This document shows positions 36,962 through 45,118 of a DNA stretch of 64,000 nt, in pieces; position 1 is the stretch's first letter; the number at the start of each line of letters is the position of its first letter. The DNA is taken from contig JAAFIR010000014.1 of the NCBI GenBank assembly GCA_013297885.1, positions 45,136-109,135 of the forward strand, in the 5' to 3' direction. The DNA comes from Leptospirales bacterium (GTDB taxonomy: Bacteria; Spirochaetota; Leptospiria; Leptospirales; Leptospiraceae). Below the pieces are notes generated by a model. It had not been told where the DNA came from. It did not search any database and saw nothing but the letters and a program-made list of their open reading frames with translations. A program made the translations under genes and the position numbers.

Positions 36962-37011
36962 TTAATGGATTCTTTGAAAAATTCTATAAATACAAATCAT
37001 TTTAGGAAACC

Positions 37012-37063
37012 AAAAAAAAATCCCCCAAAAGTCCTATCTTGTCGGGATGTCGATATATAATAA
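37012..37063 (+). repeat. Direct repeat, right copy, before hsdS
   Basis: This is the second copy of the element at 34872-34920. The 25-bp core 37039-37063 is identical, and the upstream part differs by a few bases and a 3-bp length change. Core start-to-start distance is 2143 bp, spanning exactly the reverse transcriptase gene. TATAAT is at 37056-37061, about 82 bp before hsdS. Confidence 0.75.
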
Positions 37064-37078
37064 TGGAAGATAAAAATT

Positions 37079-37150
37079 ATGAATGCCATGAAGAAAGAAC
37101 AAATGGAATTTAAAAATAATATAAACTCGGCAAATCAAAATCATGAATGA
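37079..37150 (+). CDS. Possible 23-codon leader peptide before hsdS
   Basis: A short frame (MNAMKKEQMEFKNN and so on) starts 15 bp after the direct repeat and ends at TGA 37148-37150, overlapping the first codons of hsdS by 8 bp in another frame. Such an overlap could couple translation, but there is no strong ribosome-binding site and the frame may be chance. Confidence 0.2.
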   Translation: MNAMKKEQMEFKNNINSANQNHE

Positions 37151-38435
37151 GTGGAAGGAATATAAGTTTGGAATGATTGCGGAATTTTCTCAAGGAATTC
37201 AAATAGAAATTGAAAACCAAAGTGAAACTCCTTTTGAGGACAGTATACGTTTTATTCGAATAGTTGATTACTCTAAAAATGGAGATGAAAAACCAAGGTA
37301 TATTAAATCCGTTCCAAATCGATATATTGTAAACGAAAAAGATTTAGTAATGATACGCTATGGTTCGCAAACTGCTGGCTTAGTTGTTCGAGGACTGAGC
37401 GGTGCAATAGCGAATAATACATTTAAGATTAATCTAAATCAAGATTTAATAATTAATAATTTTTGTTATTACTTTTTAAAACAAGATATAGTATTTAATT
37501 TTTTAAGAAGTTCACAATCATCTTCCACTATGCCAGCAATCACTTTTGAAATGGTCAGTAGCCTCCAAATTCCCATCCCCCCCCTCCCTACCCAAAAAGC
37601 AATCGCCCATATCCTCGGCACACTCGACGACAAAATCGAACTCCTTCGCCAGATGAATGAAACTTTGGAAGAGATGGCAAAGGCTTTGTTCAAATCTTGG
37701 TTTGTGGATTTTGAACCCGTACGAAAAAAAGCAGATGGTTTAAAAACGGGTCTTCCAAAAGAAATAGAAGATATGTTTCCATCAGAATTTGAAGATTCGG
37801 AGTTAGGCGAAATTCCCAAAGGCTGGAAAGTGGGAAAGTTGGGGGATGTGCTTGATACAATTTCGATTACACATAAGTTTCCAAAAGGAAAAGTGATTTT
37901 TTTAAATACAAGTGATATTCTAAATGGAGGATTTTTGCATTCTAACTATTCGGACTCTTCTAAACTTCCCGGTCAGGCAAAAAAAACTATCAATGAAGGG
38001 GATATTCTTTTCAGCGAAATTAGACCAGAAAATAAGAGATTTGCATTTGTAAATTTTAAAGGAGAGGACTATGTTGTTTCAACAAAATTAATGGTATTAA
38101 GAAATAAATTTGGAAATTCAAATGTTCCTTTTTACTTTCTTTTAAAAAGTAATGAAATATTGAAAGAACTGCAGATTCAAGCTGAGTCTAGGTCTGGAAC
38201 TTTTCCTCAAATAACTTTTGATAATGTAAAAATACTTAAATACATAGTTGCTACAGATAAAGTATCTAACATTTATTTACATAACTTAGAAAAATATTTT
38301 GATTCGATGAATCAATTTAATATACAAATCACCCAACTCTCCCAAATCCGCGATACACTTCTTCCTAAGTTGATTTCGGGTGAGTTGGAGCTTACGGATA
38401 AGATGATTGAAAAAATTTTAGAGGAAGCAAAATGA
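37143..38435 (+). CDS. hsdS: Type I restriction-modification specificity subunit
   Basis: The 430-residue protein has the two-half HsdS plan. Target-recognition domain 1 (about 1-145) is followed by the central conserved helical spacer (IPIPPLPTQKAIAHILGTLDDKIELLRQMNETLEEMAKALFKSWFVDFEPV). Target-recognition domain 2 starts LGEIPKGWKVGKLGDVL, and the C-terminal conserved region is ITQLSQIRDTLLPKLISGEL. It sets the DNA sequence recognised by the methylase and restriction complexes. The central spacer is much GC-richer than the rest of the gene and contains a C8 tract at 37577-37584. The stop overlaps the hsdR start (ATGA). Separation from hsdM suggests cassette exchange or insertion. Confidence 0.93.
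   Translation: MNEWKEYKFGMIAEFSQGIQIEIENQSETPFEDSIRFIRIVDYSKNGDEKPRYIKSVPNRYIVNEKDLVMIRYGSQTAGLVVRGLSGAIANNTFKINLNQDLIINNFCYYFLKQDIVFNFLRSSQSSSTMPAITFEMVSSLQIPIPPLPTQKAIAHILGTLDDKIELLRQMNETLEEMAKALFKSWFVDFEPVRKKADGLKTGLPKEIEDMFPSEFEDSELGEIPKGWKVGKLGDVLDTISITHKFPKGKVIFLNTSDILNGGFLHSNYSDSSKLPGQAKKTINEGDILFSEIRPENKRFAFVNFKGEDYVVSTKLMVLRNKFGNSNVPFYFLLKSNEILKELQIQAESRSGTFPQITFDNVKILKYIVATDKVSNIYLHNLEKYFDSMNQFNIQITQLSQIRDTLLPKLISGELELTDKMIEKILEEAK
37577..37584 (+). repeat. C8 homopolymer within hsdS
   Basis: A run of eight C bases, flanked by CCCAT and TCCCTACCC, encodes part of IPIPPLPTQ between target-recognition domain 1 and the central spacer. C runs of this length are rare in a genome of about 30% GC. 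One-base slippage would shift the frame and truncate HsdS after the first recognition domain. Confidence 0.7.
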
Positions 38436-41400
38436 TGGCTAGTTTAGATGAAAATGATGTGGAAGAAATTGCGATTGGAGTATTCAAAAATTTAGGATAT
38501 AAATATTTAGCAGGAAAAACAATTCATCCCAGTTCAGATTCTCCAGAAAGAGAAAATCTAAACGATTCTTTTTTACCCTTTATCCTGAGACAGTCTTTGG
38601 AAAAACTCAATCCCAAAATTCCCAGTGAAGGAATCGAAGAAGCCTATCGAAAACTCACTCGTATTTCTTTTCCCAATATTCTATCTTCCAATTTGGAATT
38701 TCATAAATTTTTAAAAGAAGGAATTGATGTGAGTTATAAAGGAAAAGAGAGAATCATTTCCGATAAAGTGTATATTCTTGATTTTGAAAAAACAGATCAA
38801 AATCATTTTCTAGTTGTAAACCAATTTACTCTCAAAGAAGGACAAAATCAAACCCGAGCCGATTTAGTTGTATTTATAAACGGACTTCCACTTGCAATAT
38901 TTGAATTTAAAAATCCTTCTGATTCACAAGCTACAATTTGGTCTGCCTATAACCAATTACAAACCTATAAAGAAATCACTTCTAGTCTTTTTACATTTAA
39001 TGAAGTCTTAGTTATATCAGACGGAAGCAATGCAAGAATTGGCTCTCTCACTTCCAACAAAGAAAGATTTGCAGTTTGGCGAACCATTGAAGGTGAAGAG
39101 CTTGCTCCAAATTCTATTAACGAAACAGAAGTATTGATTCGAGGGGTTTTTGAACCAAAAAGATTTTTGGAACTCTTAAGATTTTTTATTGTATTTGAAA
39201 AAACAGAAAATGGTTTTCCAATAAAAAAAATTGCGGGTTATCATCAATTCCATGCAGTTAGAAAAGCAATCATTCAAACTGTAAAAGTAAGTAAACCAAA
39301 AGCTGATAAAAGAATTGGTGTTGTGTGGCACACTCAAGGTTCAGGAAAATCTTTGACCATGGCATTTTTTGCAGGAAGAGTGATTCTCGAACCTGAAATG
39401 CAAAATCCCACAATTCTAATTTTGACAGATAGACAAGATTTAGACAAACAATTATTTGATACTTTTTCCAATTGTGCAGAGCTACTGAGGCAAACTCCCA
39501 TTCAAGCTACAGACAGAAAACATATCAAAGAAATTTTATCTGTTTCTTCTGGTGGAGTTGTATTTGCTACTGTGCAAAAATTTTTTCCAGAAGAAAAATT
39601 TGATCAATATCCTCTACTTTCCAATAGAAGCAATATCATTGTAATTGCAGATGAAGCTCATCGAAGCCAATATGCTTTTATAGATGGATTTGCTCGCCAT
39701 ATTCGAGATGGTTTACCGAATGCATCTTTTATTGGTTTTACAGGAACGCCCATTGAGCTAAGTGATAAAAACACAAAAGCAGTTTTTGGGGATTATATCA
39801 GCATTTATGATATTCAAAGAGCCGTTGAAGACAAAGCAACAGTTCCAATTTATTATGAAAGTCGTCTCGCAAAATTAGAATTAAACGAAGAGGAAAAACC
39901 AAAAATTGATCCAAGCTTCGAACTCATTACAGAAGACCAAGAAGAATCGTTTAAACAAAAATTAAAATCCAAATGGGCTGCAGTAGAAGCTTTAGTTGGA
40001 TCGAAGAACAGATTAAAATTGATTGCAAAAGATTTGTCCAATCATTGGAAAGAAAGATACAACGCAATGGAAGGCAAAGCAATGATTGTTACCATGTCTC
40101 GACGAATTGCAGTTGAACTGTACAACGAACTCATCAAGCTTCATCCTGAATGGGAATCCGATGAAGATAATTCTGGTACACTAAAAATTATCATGACAGG
40201 TTCAAGCTCTGATCCTGCTGAATGGCAAAAACATATCCGAAGTGATGGAAGAAAAAAAGAGCTAGCAAATATTTTTAAAAATCCAAAATCCTCTTTTAAA
40301 ATTGTAATTGTTCGAGATATGTGGCTCACAGGTTTTGATGCCCCAAGTCTTCATACCATGTACGTTGACAAGCCAATGAACGGACATGGATTGATGCAAG
40401 CTATCGCCCGAGTGAATCGTGTATTTAATGATAAACCCGGTGGTCTGGTTGTGGATTATATAGGAATTGCAGATAGTCTCAGATCAGCACTTTCTTTGTA
40501 CACAAATTCTGGAGGTCAAGGAAAAACTGCAATTGACCAAAACGAAGCTGTAGCTGTGATGAAGGAAAAATTTGAAATTGTTTCTGCTTTGTTTAATGGC
40601 TTTAATTATCAAATTTGGATAAATGGAAATTCTAGCGACAGGCTCAATCTAATCAAACCAGCTTCTGAGCATATACTTTCACAAGAAGATGGAAAATCCA
40701 GATTATTAAAAACTGTTACAGAGCTTTCTCAGGCATTTGCTTTGTCAGTACCTCATCCCGATACTATCGTCATACGAGACCATCTAGCTTTTTTTCAAAC
40801 TTTGAGAGCAGAGCTTTCCAAAACTTCTCGAGTAGATCAAAAAAAATCTCCCGAAGAAATGGATTTTGCAATTAGGCAATTAATTTCAGGTGCAGTTTCT
40901 TCCAATGAAGTTATAGATATTTTTTCTGCTGTTGGTTTAAACAAACCCAATATTTCTATTTTGACAGATGAATTTTTAGCAGAAGTTCGTGGAATGCCTG
41001 AAAAAAATTTAGCTGTTGAACTTTTACAAAAATTACTCAGAGAAGAAATAAATAAAAATAGTGCGAAACGAAATATAATTCAAACCAGAACTTTTTTAGA
41101 AATGTTGGAATCTTCTTTAAAAAAATACCAATCTAGAGCCATTGAAACAGCACAAGTAATTGAACATCTAATTGAACTTGCAAAAAAAATTCGTGAAGAA
41201 ACTAGTCGTGGAAAAGAGCTTGGACTCTCAAATGATGAAATTGCTTTTTATGATGCACTTTTAGAAAACGAATCTGCAGCTCGTGAAATGAAAATTGATG
41301 ATATAAAAATTATTGCAAGAGAGCTTGTTAAATCTTTAAAAGATAATTTAAAAGTCGATTGGTCGGAAAGAGAACAAGTTAGAGCTCAAATTAGACTTAA

Positions 41401-41521
41401 AGTCAAGGAAATCTTAAAAGAGTATGGATACCCACCTGACAAACAGAGTATAGCAACTGCCTTAGTACTCGAACAAGCAGAAGTCTTATATGGAGATTAT
41501 GTAGCAGAAGAATTTGGGTAG
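38432..41521 (+). CDS. hsdR: Type I restriction endonuclease/translocase subunit
   Basis: The 1029-residue protein has an N-terminal nuclease domain with ADLVVFINGLPLAIFEFKNP (the D...ExK of the PD-(D/E)xK fold). The SF2 motor shows Walker A VVWHTQGSGKSLTMAFF, motif II IADEAHRSQY (DEAH), motif III FIGFTGTPIE and the second RecA-like lobe VRDMWLTGFDAPSLHTMYVDKPM...AIARVNR. A helical C-terminal region follows. Length is normal, and no break is seen. It translocates and cuts DNA lacking the HsdM/HsdS methylation. Its ATG overlaps the hsdS stop by 4 bp. Confidence 0.95.
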   Translation: MMASLDENDVEEIAIGVFKNLGYKYLAGKTIHPSSDSPERENLNDSFLPFILRQSLEKLNPKIPSEGIEEAYRKLTRISFPNILSSNLEFHKFLKEGIDVSYKGKERIISDKVYILDFEKTDQNHFLVVNQFTLKEGQNQTRADLVVFINGLPLAIFEFKNPSDSQATIWSAYNQLQTYKEITSSLFTFNEVLVISDGSNARIGSLTSNKERFAVWRTIEGEELAPNSINETEVLIRGVFEPKRFLELLRFFIVFEKTENGFPIKKIAGYHQFHAVRKAIIQTVKVSKPKADKRIGVVWHTQGSGKSLTMAFFAGRVILEPEMQNPTILILTDRQDLDKQLFDTFSNCAELLRQTPIQATDRKHIKEILSVSSGGVVFATVQKFFPEEKFDQYPLLSNRSNIIVIADEAHRSQYAFIDGFARHIRDGLPNASFIGFTGTPIELSDKNTKAVFGDYISIYDIQRAVEDKATVPIYYESRLAKLELNEEEKPKIDPSFELITEDQEESFKQKLKSKWAAVEALVGSKNRLKLIAKDLSNHWKERYNAMEGKAMIVTMSRRIAVELYNELIKLHPEWESDEDNSGTLKIIMTGSSSDPAEWQKHIRSDGRKKELANIFKNPKSSFKIVIVRDMWLTGFDAPSLHTMYVDKPMNGHGLMQAIARVNRVFNDKPGGLVVDYIGIADSLRSALSLYTNSGGQGKTAIDQNEAVAVMKEKFEIVSALFNGFNYQIWINGNSSDRLNLIKPASEHILSQEDGKSRLLKTVTELSQAFALSVPHPDTIVIRDHLAFFQTLRAELSKTSRVDQKKSPEEMDFAIRQLISGAVSSNEVIDIFSAVGLNKPNISILTDEFLAEVRGMPEKNLAVELLQKLLREEINKNSAKRNIIQTRTFLEMLESSLKKYQSRAIETAQVIEHLIELAKKIREETSRGKELGLSNDEIAFYDALLENESAAREMKIDDIKIIARELVKSLKDNLKVDWSEREQVRAQIRLKVKEILKEYGYPPDKQSIATALVLEQAEVLYGDYVAEEFG

Positions 41522-41653
41522 GATTTTTAAGTAACAAATAATTCATTTAACCAATAGATTAATTTTATAAATGAATTTCATTCATGAATAATTAAAAAAA
41601 TCATTTCCAAGAAAACTTTCTTTTATAGATTAGATGTAATAGGCTGAAAAAAA

Positions 41654-42247
41654 TTGAAGATAAAATTAATCATAATCATTCTCACTTTAATCCTCTTACT
41701 CGGAGACTGTTTAGGTAAAGAATGGTATCGAGAATTACCTGAAAGAAACTATTCTCAAAATTTTAACTTTGATGGTGTTTGGCTTAAGTCAACAAATCCC
41801 AGATCAGCAATTAATTCCTCCTGGCATAAAAATTCTTGGTCTCAAAAACTGGTAGTTTCAAAAGGCAAATTTACTCTCGAATATAAATCTATTGATTTAA
41901 TTGGAAAAATTCTGCAAGAAAAAGAGATAATTTCTAGGGGAATTGCTCAATCAAAAGGAAATTGGCTACTTTTAAAAACCGAATCTAACGATATTAAATC
42001 TAGCAAAGACGGTAAAATAGTTGACATTTTTAAAAATAGTACTGATAAAAGTTTGTTGTATTATTTTAACAAAGAGTATGAATTATTGTTTCCAATGATG
42101 TATGATACATTGATTTCAGAAATGAAATTTGGTGTGATGGACGGAGTTGTAGAACCTTACAATGAAGAAGAAAGGAATTTTAGAACTTACATGAAAACAT
42201 TTGCATTTAAAGAATACCAACCCCATTCATATAAAAAGGTAAATTGA
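41654..42247 (+). CDS. Secreted protein of unknown function, possible lipoprotein
   Basis: The 197-residue protein starts at a TTG with a hydrophobic signal (MKIKLIIIILTLILLLGDC). The Cys could be lipidated, but Asp before it is unusual. The remaining sequence is polar, with WHKNSWSQKLVVSKGKFTLEYKS and a C-terminal YMKTFAFKEYQPHSYKKV. No domain is recognised. Its TGA overlaps the ATG of the SpoIIE phosphatase gene, so the two are probably translated together, possibly as signal and sensor. Confidence 0.5.
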   Translation: MKIKLIIIILTLILLLGDCLGKEWYRELPERNYSQNFNFDGVWLKSTNPRSAINSSWHKNSWSQKLVVSKGKFTLEYKSIDLIGKILQEKEIISRGIAQSKGNWLLLKTESNDIKSSKDGKIVDIFKNSTDKSLLYYFNKEYELLFPMMYDTLISEMKFGVMDGVVEPYNEEERNFRTYMKTFAFKEYQPHSYKKVN

Positions 42248-43239
42248 TGCCAAATCCATTTGAACTATATTCTAAAAGAAGATTTAGTTTTTTAATAAAA
42301 AACATACTCCTGTTGCTCTCAGCAATTGGTGTTTTGTTTTTAATGAAATTTTTGGAATTTATAGATTTGAGTCATGGAATTTTTTGGCTCTCTTTTAATG
42401 TGATTTTTATAACTAGTTTTTTTCTTATCAATTTTCCTGAAATCAAATATATCAAAACACTTCTTGATTTAATCAATTATTTTCATGTATCCGAAAGTCA
42501 TTCTCTCATTCAAGTTCATGAAAATTTAGAAAGATTAATTTATCCAAAACACTTTGAAGACGAAAACTATGAAGTGTTTTCTAAAATCCAACCAGTTACT
42601 TATTTAGGTGGCGATATAATCAATTTTAATAAAGATAAAAATGAAAGTTATTGGTTTGCGGTTGGAGATGCTTCTGGACATGATTTGAATTCTCATTTAT
42701 TTAGTATGATGATTTTGACTCAAATGAATTTACTTATGAACATGGTTGAAACTCCTCTTCAAGTGAATTCTTTGATTAATGAAAATTTAAAAGAAAAAGC
42801 AAAAGGAATTAGCCTCACAAATTATGCTACTCTTGGAATTTTAAAATCTGACAAAGATGGAAATTTTATTCATTATGGTCTTCATCCAAATTATATTTTA
42901 TTTAAAAATTCAACTAAGAAAAATGAAATCATTGAAACTAGTGGAAATTTTATTGGAATAGATATTTCATCTTCCCCATTTTATAAAAAAGATGAATCTC
43001 CAAAAAATTCCTCTTTTGTGATGGAAAAAGGAGACATCCTGTTTTGTTTTACTGATGGAATTTACGAACAAAGAAATGAAGAAAGAAAATATTTCGGATA
43101 TAAACTTCATCAGTTTATTGAATCAGAAGACAAATCCAATTTTTCAAAATTTGTAGATAAACTTTTTAAATCAGTAGTTGAATTTGGTGGTGGAAAAATT
43201 GATGATGATATGACCATGATGATTATTAGGAAAAAATAA
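42247..43239 (+). CDS. Membrane SpoIIE-type serine phosphatase (RsbU-like)
   Basis: The 330-residue protein has two N-terminal membrane segments (NILLLLSAIGVLFLMKFLEFI and GIFWLSFNVIFITSFFLINF) and a SpoIIE/PP2C domain. Family motifs are YLGGDIINFNKDKNESYWFAVGDASGHDLNSHLFSMMI (metal-binding Asp residues), DILFCFTDGIYEQRNEE and GKIDDDMTMMIIRK. I took the ATG at 42247. It likely dephosphorylates an anti-sigma-factor antagonist. It is the third PP2C/SpoIIE-type gene of the window (with 5419-7596 and 60013-62046). Each has a different sensory module, pointing to several inputs converging on partner-switching regulators encoded elsewhere. Confidence 0.85.
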   Translation: MPNPFELYSKRRFSFLIKNILLLLSAIGVLFLMKFLEFIDLSHGIFWLSFNVIFITSFFLINFPEIKYIKTLLDLINYFHVSESHSLIQVHENLERLIYPKHFEDENYEVFSKIQPVTYLGGDIINFNKDKNESYWFAVGDASGHDLNSHLFSMMILTQMNLLMNMVETPLQVNSLINENLKEKAKGISLTNYATLGILKSDKDGNFIHYGLHPNYILFKNSTKKNEIIETSGNFIGIDISSSPFYKKDESPKNSSFVMEKGDILFCFTDGIYEQRNEERKYFGYKLHQFIESEDKSNFSKFVDKLFKSVVEFGGGKIDDDMTMMIIRKK

Positions 43240-43242
43240 TTC

Positions 43243-43893
43243 TTGGAAAAACTAGAAGACTCTTTAAAATACAAAACTTGGAAAAATTCCCTCCTTCAAA
43301 ACGGAACCAAAATCAATTCGATTGAAGAAATCAGCACAATTAGAAAAAAATCTGGTGAAGTATTATTTGCCTTAGTTAAACTTGACGCAGTTAGTGAAGA
43401 TGGAAATAAGCTCATGCCAACAGCACTTCTTCGTGGTGATTTTGTAACAGTTTTAACAGTATTAATTGATAAAGACTCCAAAGAAAAATTCTTTCTAATG
43501 GTTAAACAAAGAAGAGTTGCAAATGGTGCAATTTTTTTTGAACATCCTGCTGGAATGTGTGATTCAGAATCAGACCCTTTTAAAGTAGCCCTTAAAGAAG
43601 TGGAAGAAGAAACTGGTCTCAAAATCAAAAAAGAGAATTTAAAATTTTTACATAAAGATAGGCTTTATACTTCAGGTGGCCTTTTGGATGAAGCCGGAAG
43701 TTTTTTTTCTTGTGAAGTAGAATTGGATAAAAAAGAAATTGAAGAATTTAAAGATAAACAAACCGGAGCAGATGGAGAAAATGAATTTATCACAACATGT
43801 TTGCTATCTGAAAAAGAAGTTTTTCAAAATCTAAAAAACACCTCCGGACTTCTTGCAATGTATATGTATCTAGATAAATCTAGATCATTTTAA
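43243..43893 (+). CDS. Nudix hydrolase, NUDT14/ADP-sugar pyrophosphatase-like
   Basis: The 216-residue protein has FEHPAGMCDSESDPFKVALKEVEEETGLKI, a Nudix box in which the usual Arg is Lys and the early Glu position is Ser, while the REUxEE-like core EVEEE is kept. PAGM before the box, and YTSGGLLDEAGSFFSCEVEL after it, resemble the NUDT14 and plant NUDX14 group that hydrolyses UDP- or ADP-sugars. It starts with TTG 3 bp after the SpoIIE gene stop (AGGAAAAAA upstream may serve as ribosome site). It is likely cytoplasmic. It overlaps the convergent KamA-like gene by 9 bp. Confidence 0.75.
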   Translation: MEKLEDSLKYKTWKNSLLQNGTKINSIEEISTIRKKSGEVLFALVKLDAVSEDGNKLMPTALLRGDFVTVLTVLIDKDSKEKFFLMVKQRRVANGAIFFEHPAGMCDSESDPFKVALKEVEEETGLKIKKENLKFLHKDRLYTSGGLLDEAGSFFSCEVELDKKEIEEFKDKQTGADGENEFITTCLLSEKEVFQNLKNTSGLLAMYMYLDKSRSF

Positions 43894-44973
43894 TATATTA
43901 AATTTTTTCCCTTTAAAATTTTCAAATTCATAACTAAGTGTATCTGTTTTTTTTAAATAATCAGTAGGAAGAGGAATTTTCCCCCCACCACCAGTTAAAT
44001 CAATTACATAATTTGGAATAGTGATTCCAGAATGAAATCCTCTAAGTTGTTTCATTAGCTCAATACCTTTTTCAATCGAAACTTTAAAATGTTTTGATCC
44101 AAATACTTCATCACATTGATGAAGATAATAAGGTTTTACTCCCATGTTCACAAGTGAATAATTTAATTTTGCTAATTCATCAATACTATCATTAATTCCT
44201 TTTAGTAATACAGATTGGTTTAAAACAATTACGCCACCATGTTTTACTAAATTTTCAATAGCTTTTTTTGCATCGTCTGTACACTCCCTAGAGTGATTAA
44301 AATGAGTTACCAAAAAAATTGGAAAAAATTCTTTTAATTTTTCTGAAAATTCTTTTGTGATTCGAAATGGTAATGTAACAGGATAACGAGTATGAATACG
44401 GATATGATTAATATGTGAAATATTTTTTAAGCTGCGGATAATTTCTATTAAACGATCATCAGATAATGATAATGGGTCTCCACCAGATAAAATCACTTCT
44501 TTAATTTCAGAATGAGACCTGAGATAACTTAGTGCGTTTTCTCTGTCTTCAGAAATTGGAGTTTCAAATGAAGATCCAACTTTTCTTTTTCTTGTACAGA
44601 ATCTACAAAATACAGCACAATGATGTGACAAATACCATAAAGCTCTATCTGGATAACGATGGGTTAAACCCTTTACGGGCATGTTTTCATCTTCAGCGAG
44701 TGGATCTAATTTTTCATATTCAGCATGTTGAAGTTCATCATTTCTTGGGACAACTTGAAGTCTAATTGGACAGTTTGGATTTTCTTTTTCAATTAATGAA
44801 AGATAATAAGGTGTAACTCCAAAAGAAAAAAATTTTTCTAAACGATCAAAATCTTTTTCTTCAGATTCTGAAATTGAAATATATTTTTTTAATTCAAATG
44901 GATCAGTGAGACGATTTTGCATTTGCCATTTCCAACTAAACCAATTTTCATCTTTTAAAAAATTTTCTAACAC
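43885..44973 (-). CDS. KamA/EpmB-family radical SAM lysine aminomutase
   Basis: The 362-residue protein contains WYLSHHCAVFCRFCTRKRKVG (CxxxCxxC, radical-SAM cluster), VILSGGDPLSLSD, and HIRIHTRYPVTLP in the usual family order. VIVLNQSVLLKGINDS and KPYYLHQCDEVFGSKHFKVS are typical of lysine 2,3-aminomutase relatives that use PLP, and the C-terminus has HSGITIPNYVIDLTGGGGKIPL. It could be the EF-P-lysine aminomutase (EpmB) or a free-lysine enzyme; no efp or epmA gene is nearby to decide. The start is GTG at 44973. Confidence 0.85.
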   Translation of the reverse strand: MLENFLKDENWFSWKWQMQNRLTDPFELKKYISISESEEKDFDRLEKFFSFGVTPYYLSLIEKENPNCPIRLQVVPRNDELQHAEYEKLDPLAEDENMPVKGLTHRYPDRALWYLSHHCAVFCRFCTRKRKVGSSFETPISEDRENALSYLRSHSEIKEVILSGGDPLSLSDDRLIEIIRSLKNISHINHIRIHTRYPVTLPFRITKEFSEKLKEFFPIFLVTHFNHSRECTDDAKKAIENLVKHGGVIVLNQSVLLKGINDSIDELAKLNYSLVNMGVKPYYLHQCDEVFGSKHFKVSIEKGIELMKQLRGFHSGITIPNYVIDLTGGGGKIPLPTDYLKKTDTLSYEFENFKGKKFNILK

Positions 44974-45083
44974 GAAAGTAATGATTTTTATAAAATGCTA
45001 GAGTTCTAGTTTTTTTTGACAAATTTTTCTACGAAAAAAACTTAAAGAGAAATTTTATTACTTTAAACAACTGCAATAAATTT

Positions 45084-45112
45084 CCCTCTCTATATGAGAA
45101 ATATAGAGAAGG
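45084..45112 (-). terminator. Hairpin just after the caspase-like gene
   Basis: The arms 45084-45094 and 45102-45112 (CCCTCTCTATA and TATAGAGAAGG) pair over 11 positions with one mismatch and enclose a 7-base loop. It lies 6 bp past the stop of the minus-strand caspase gene and is a plausible terminator. The downstream tract is not a clear U run, so the call is uncertain. Confidence 0.45.
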
Positions 45113-45118
45113 AGAATA

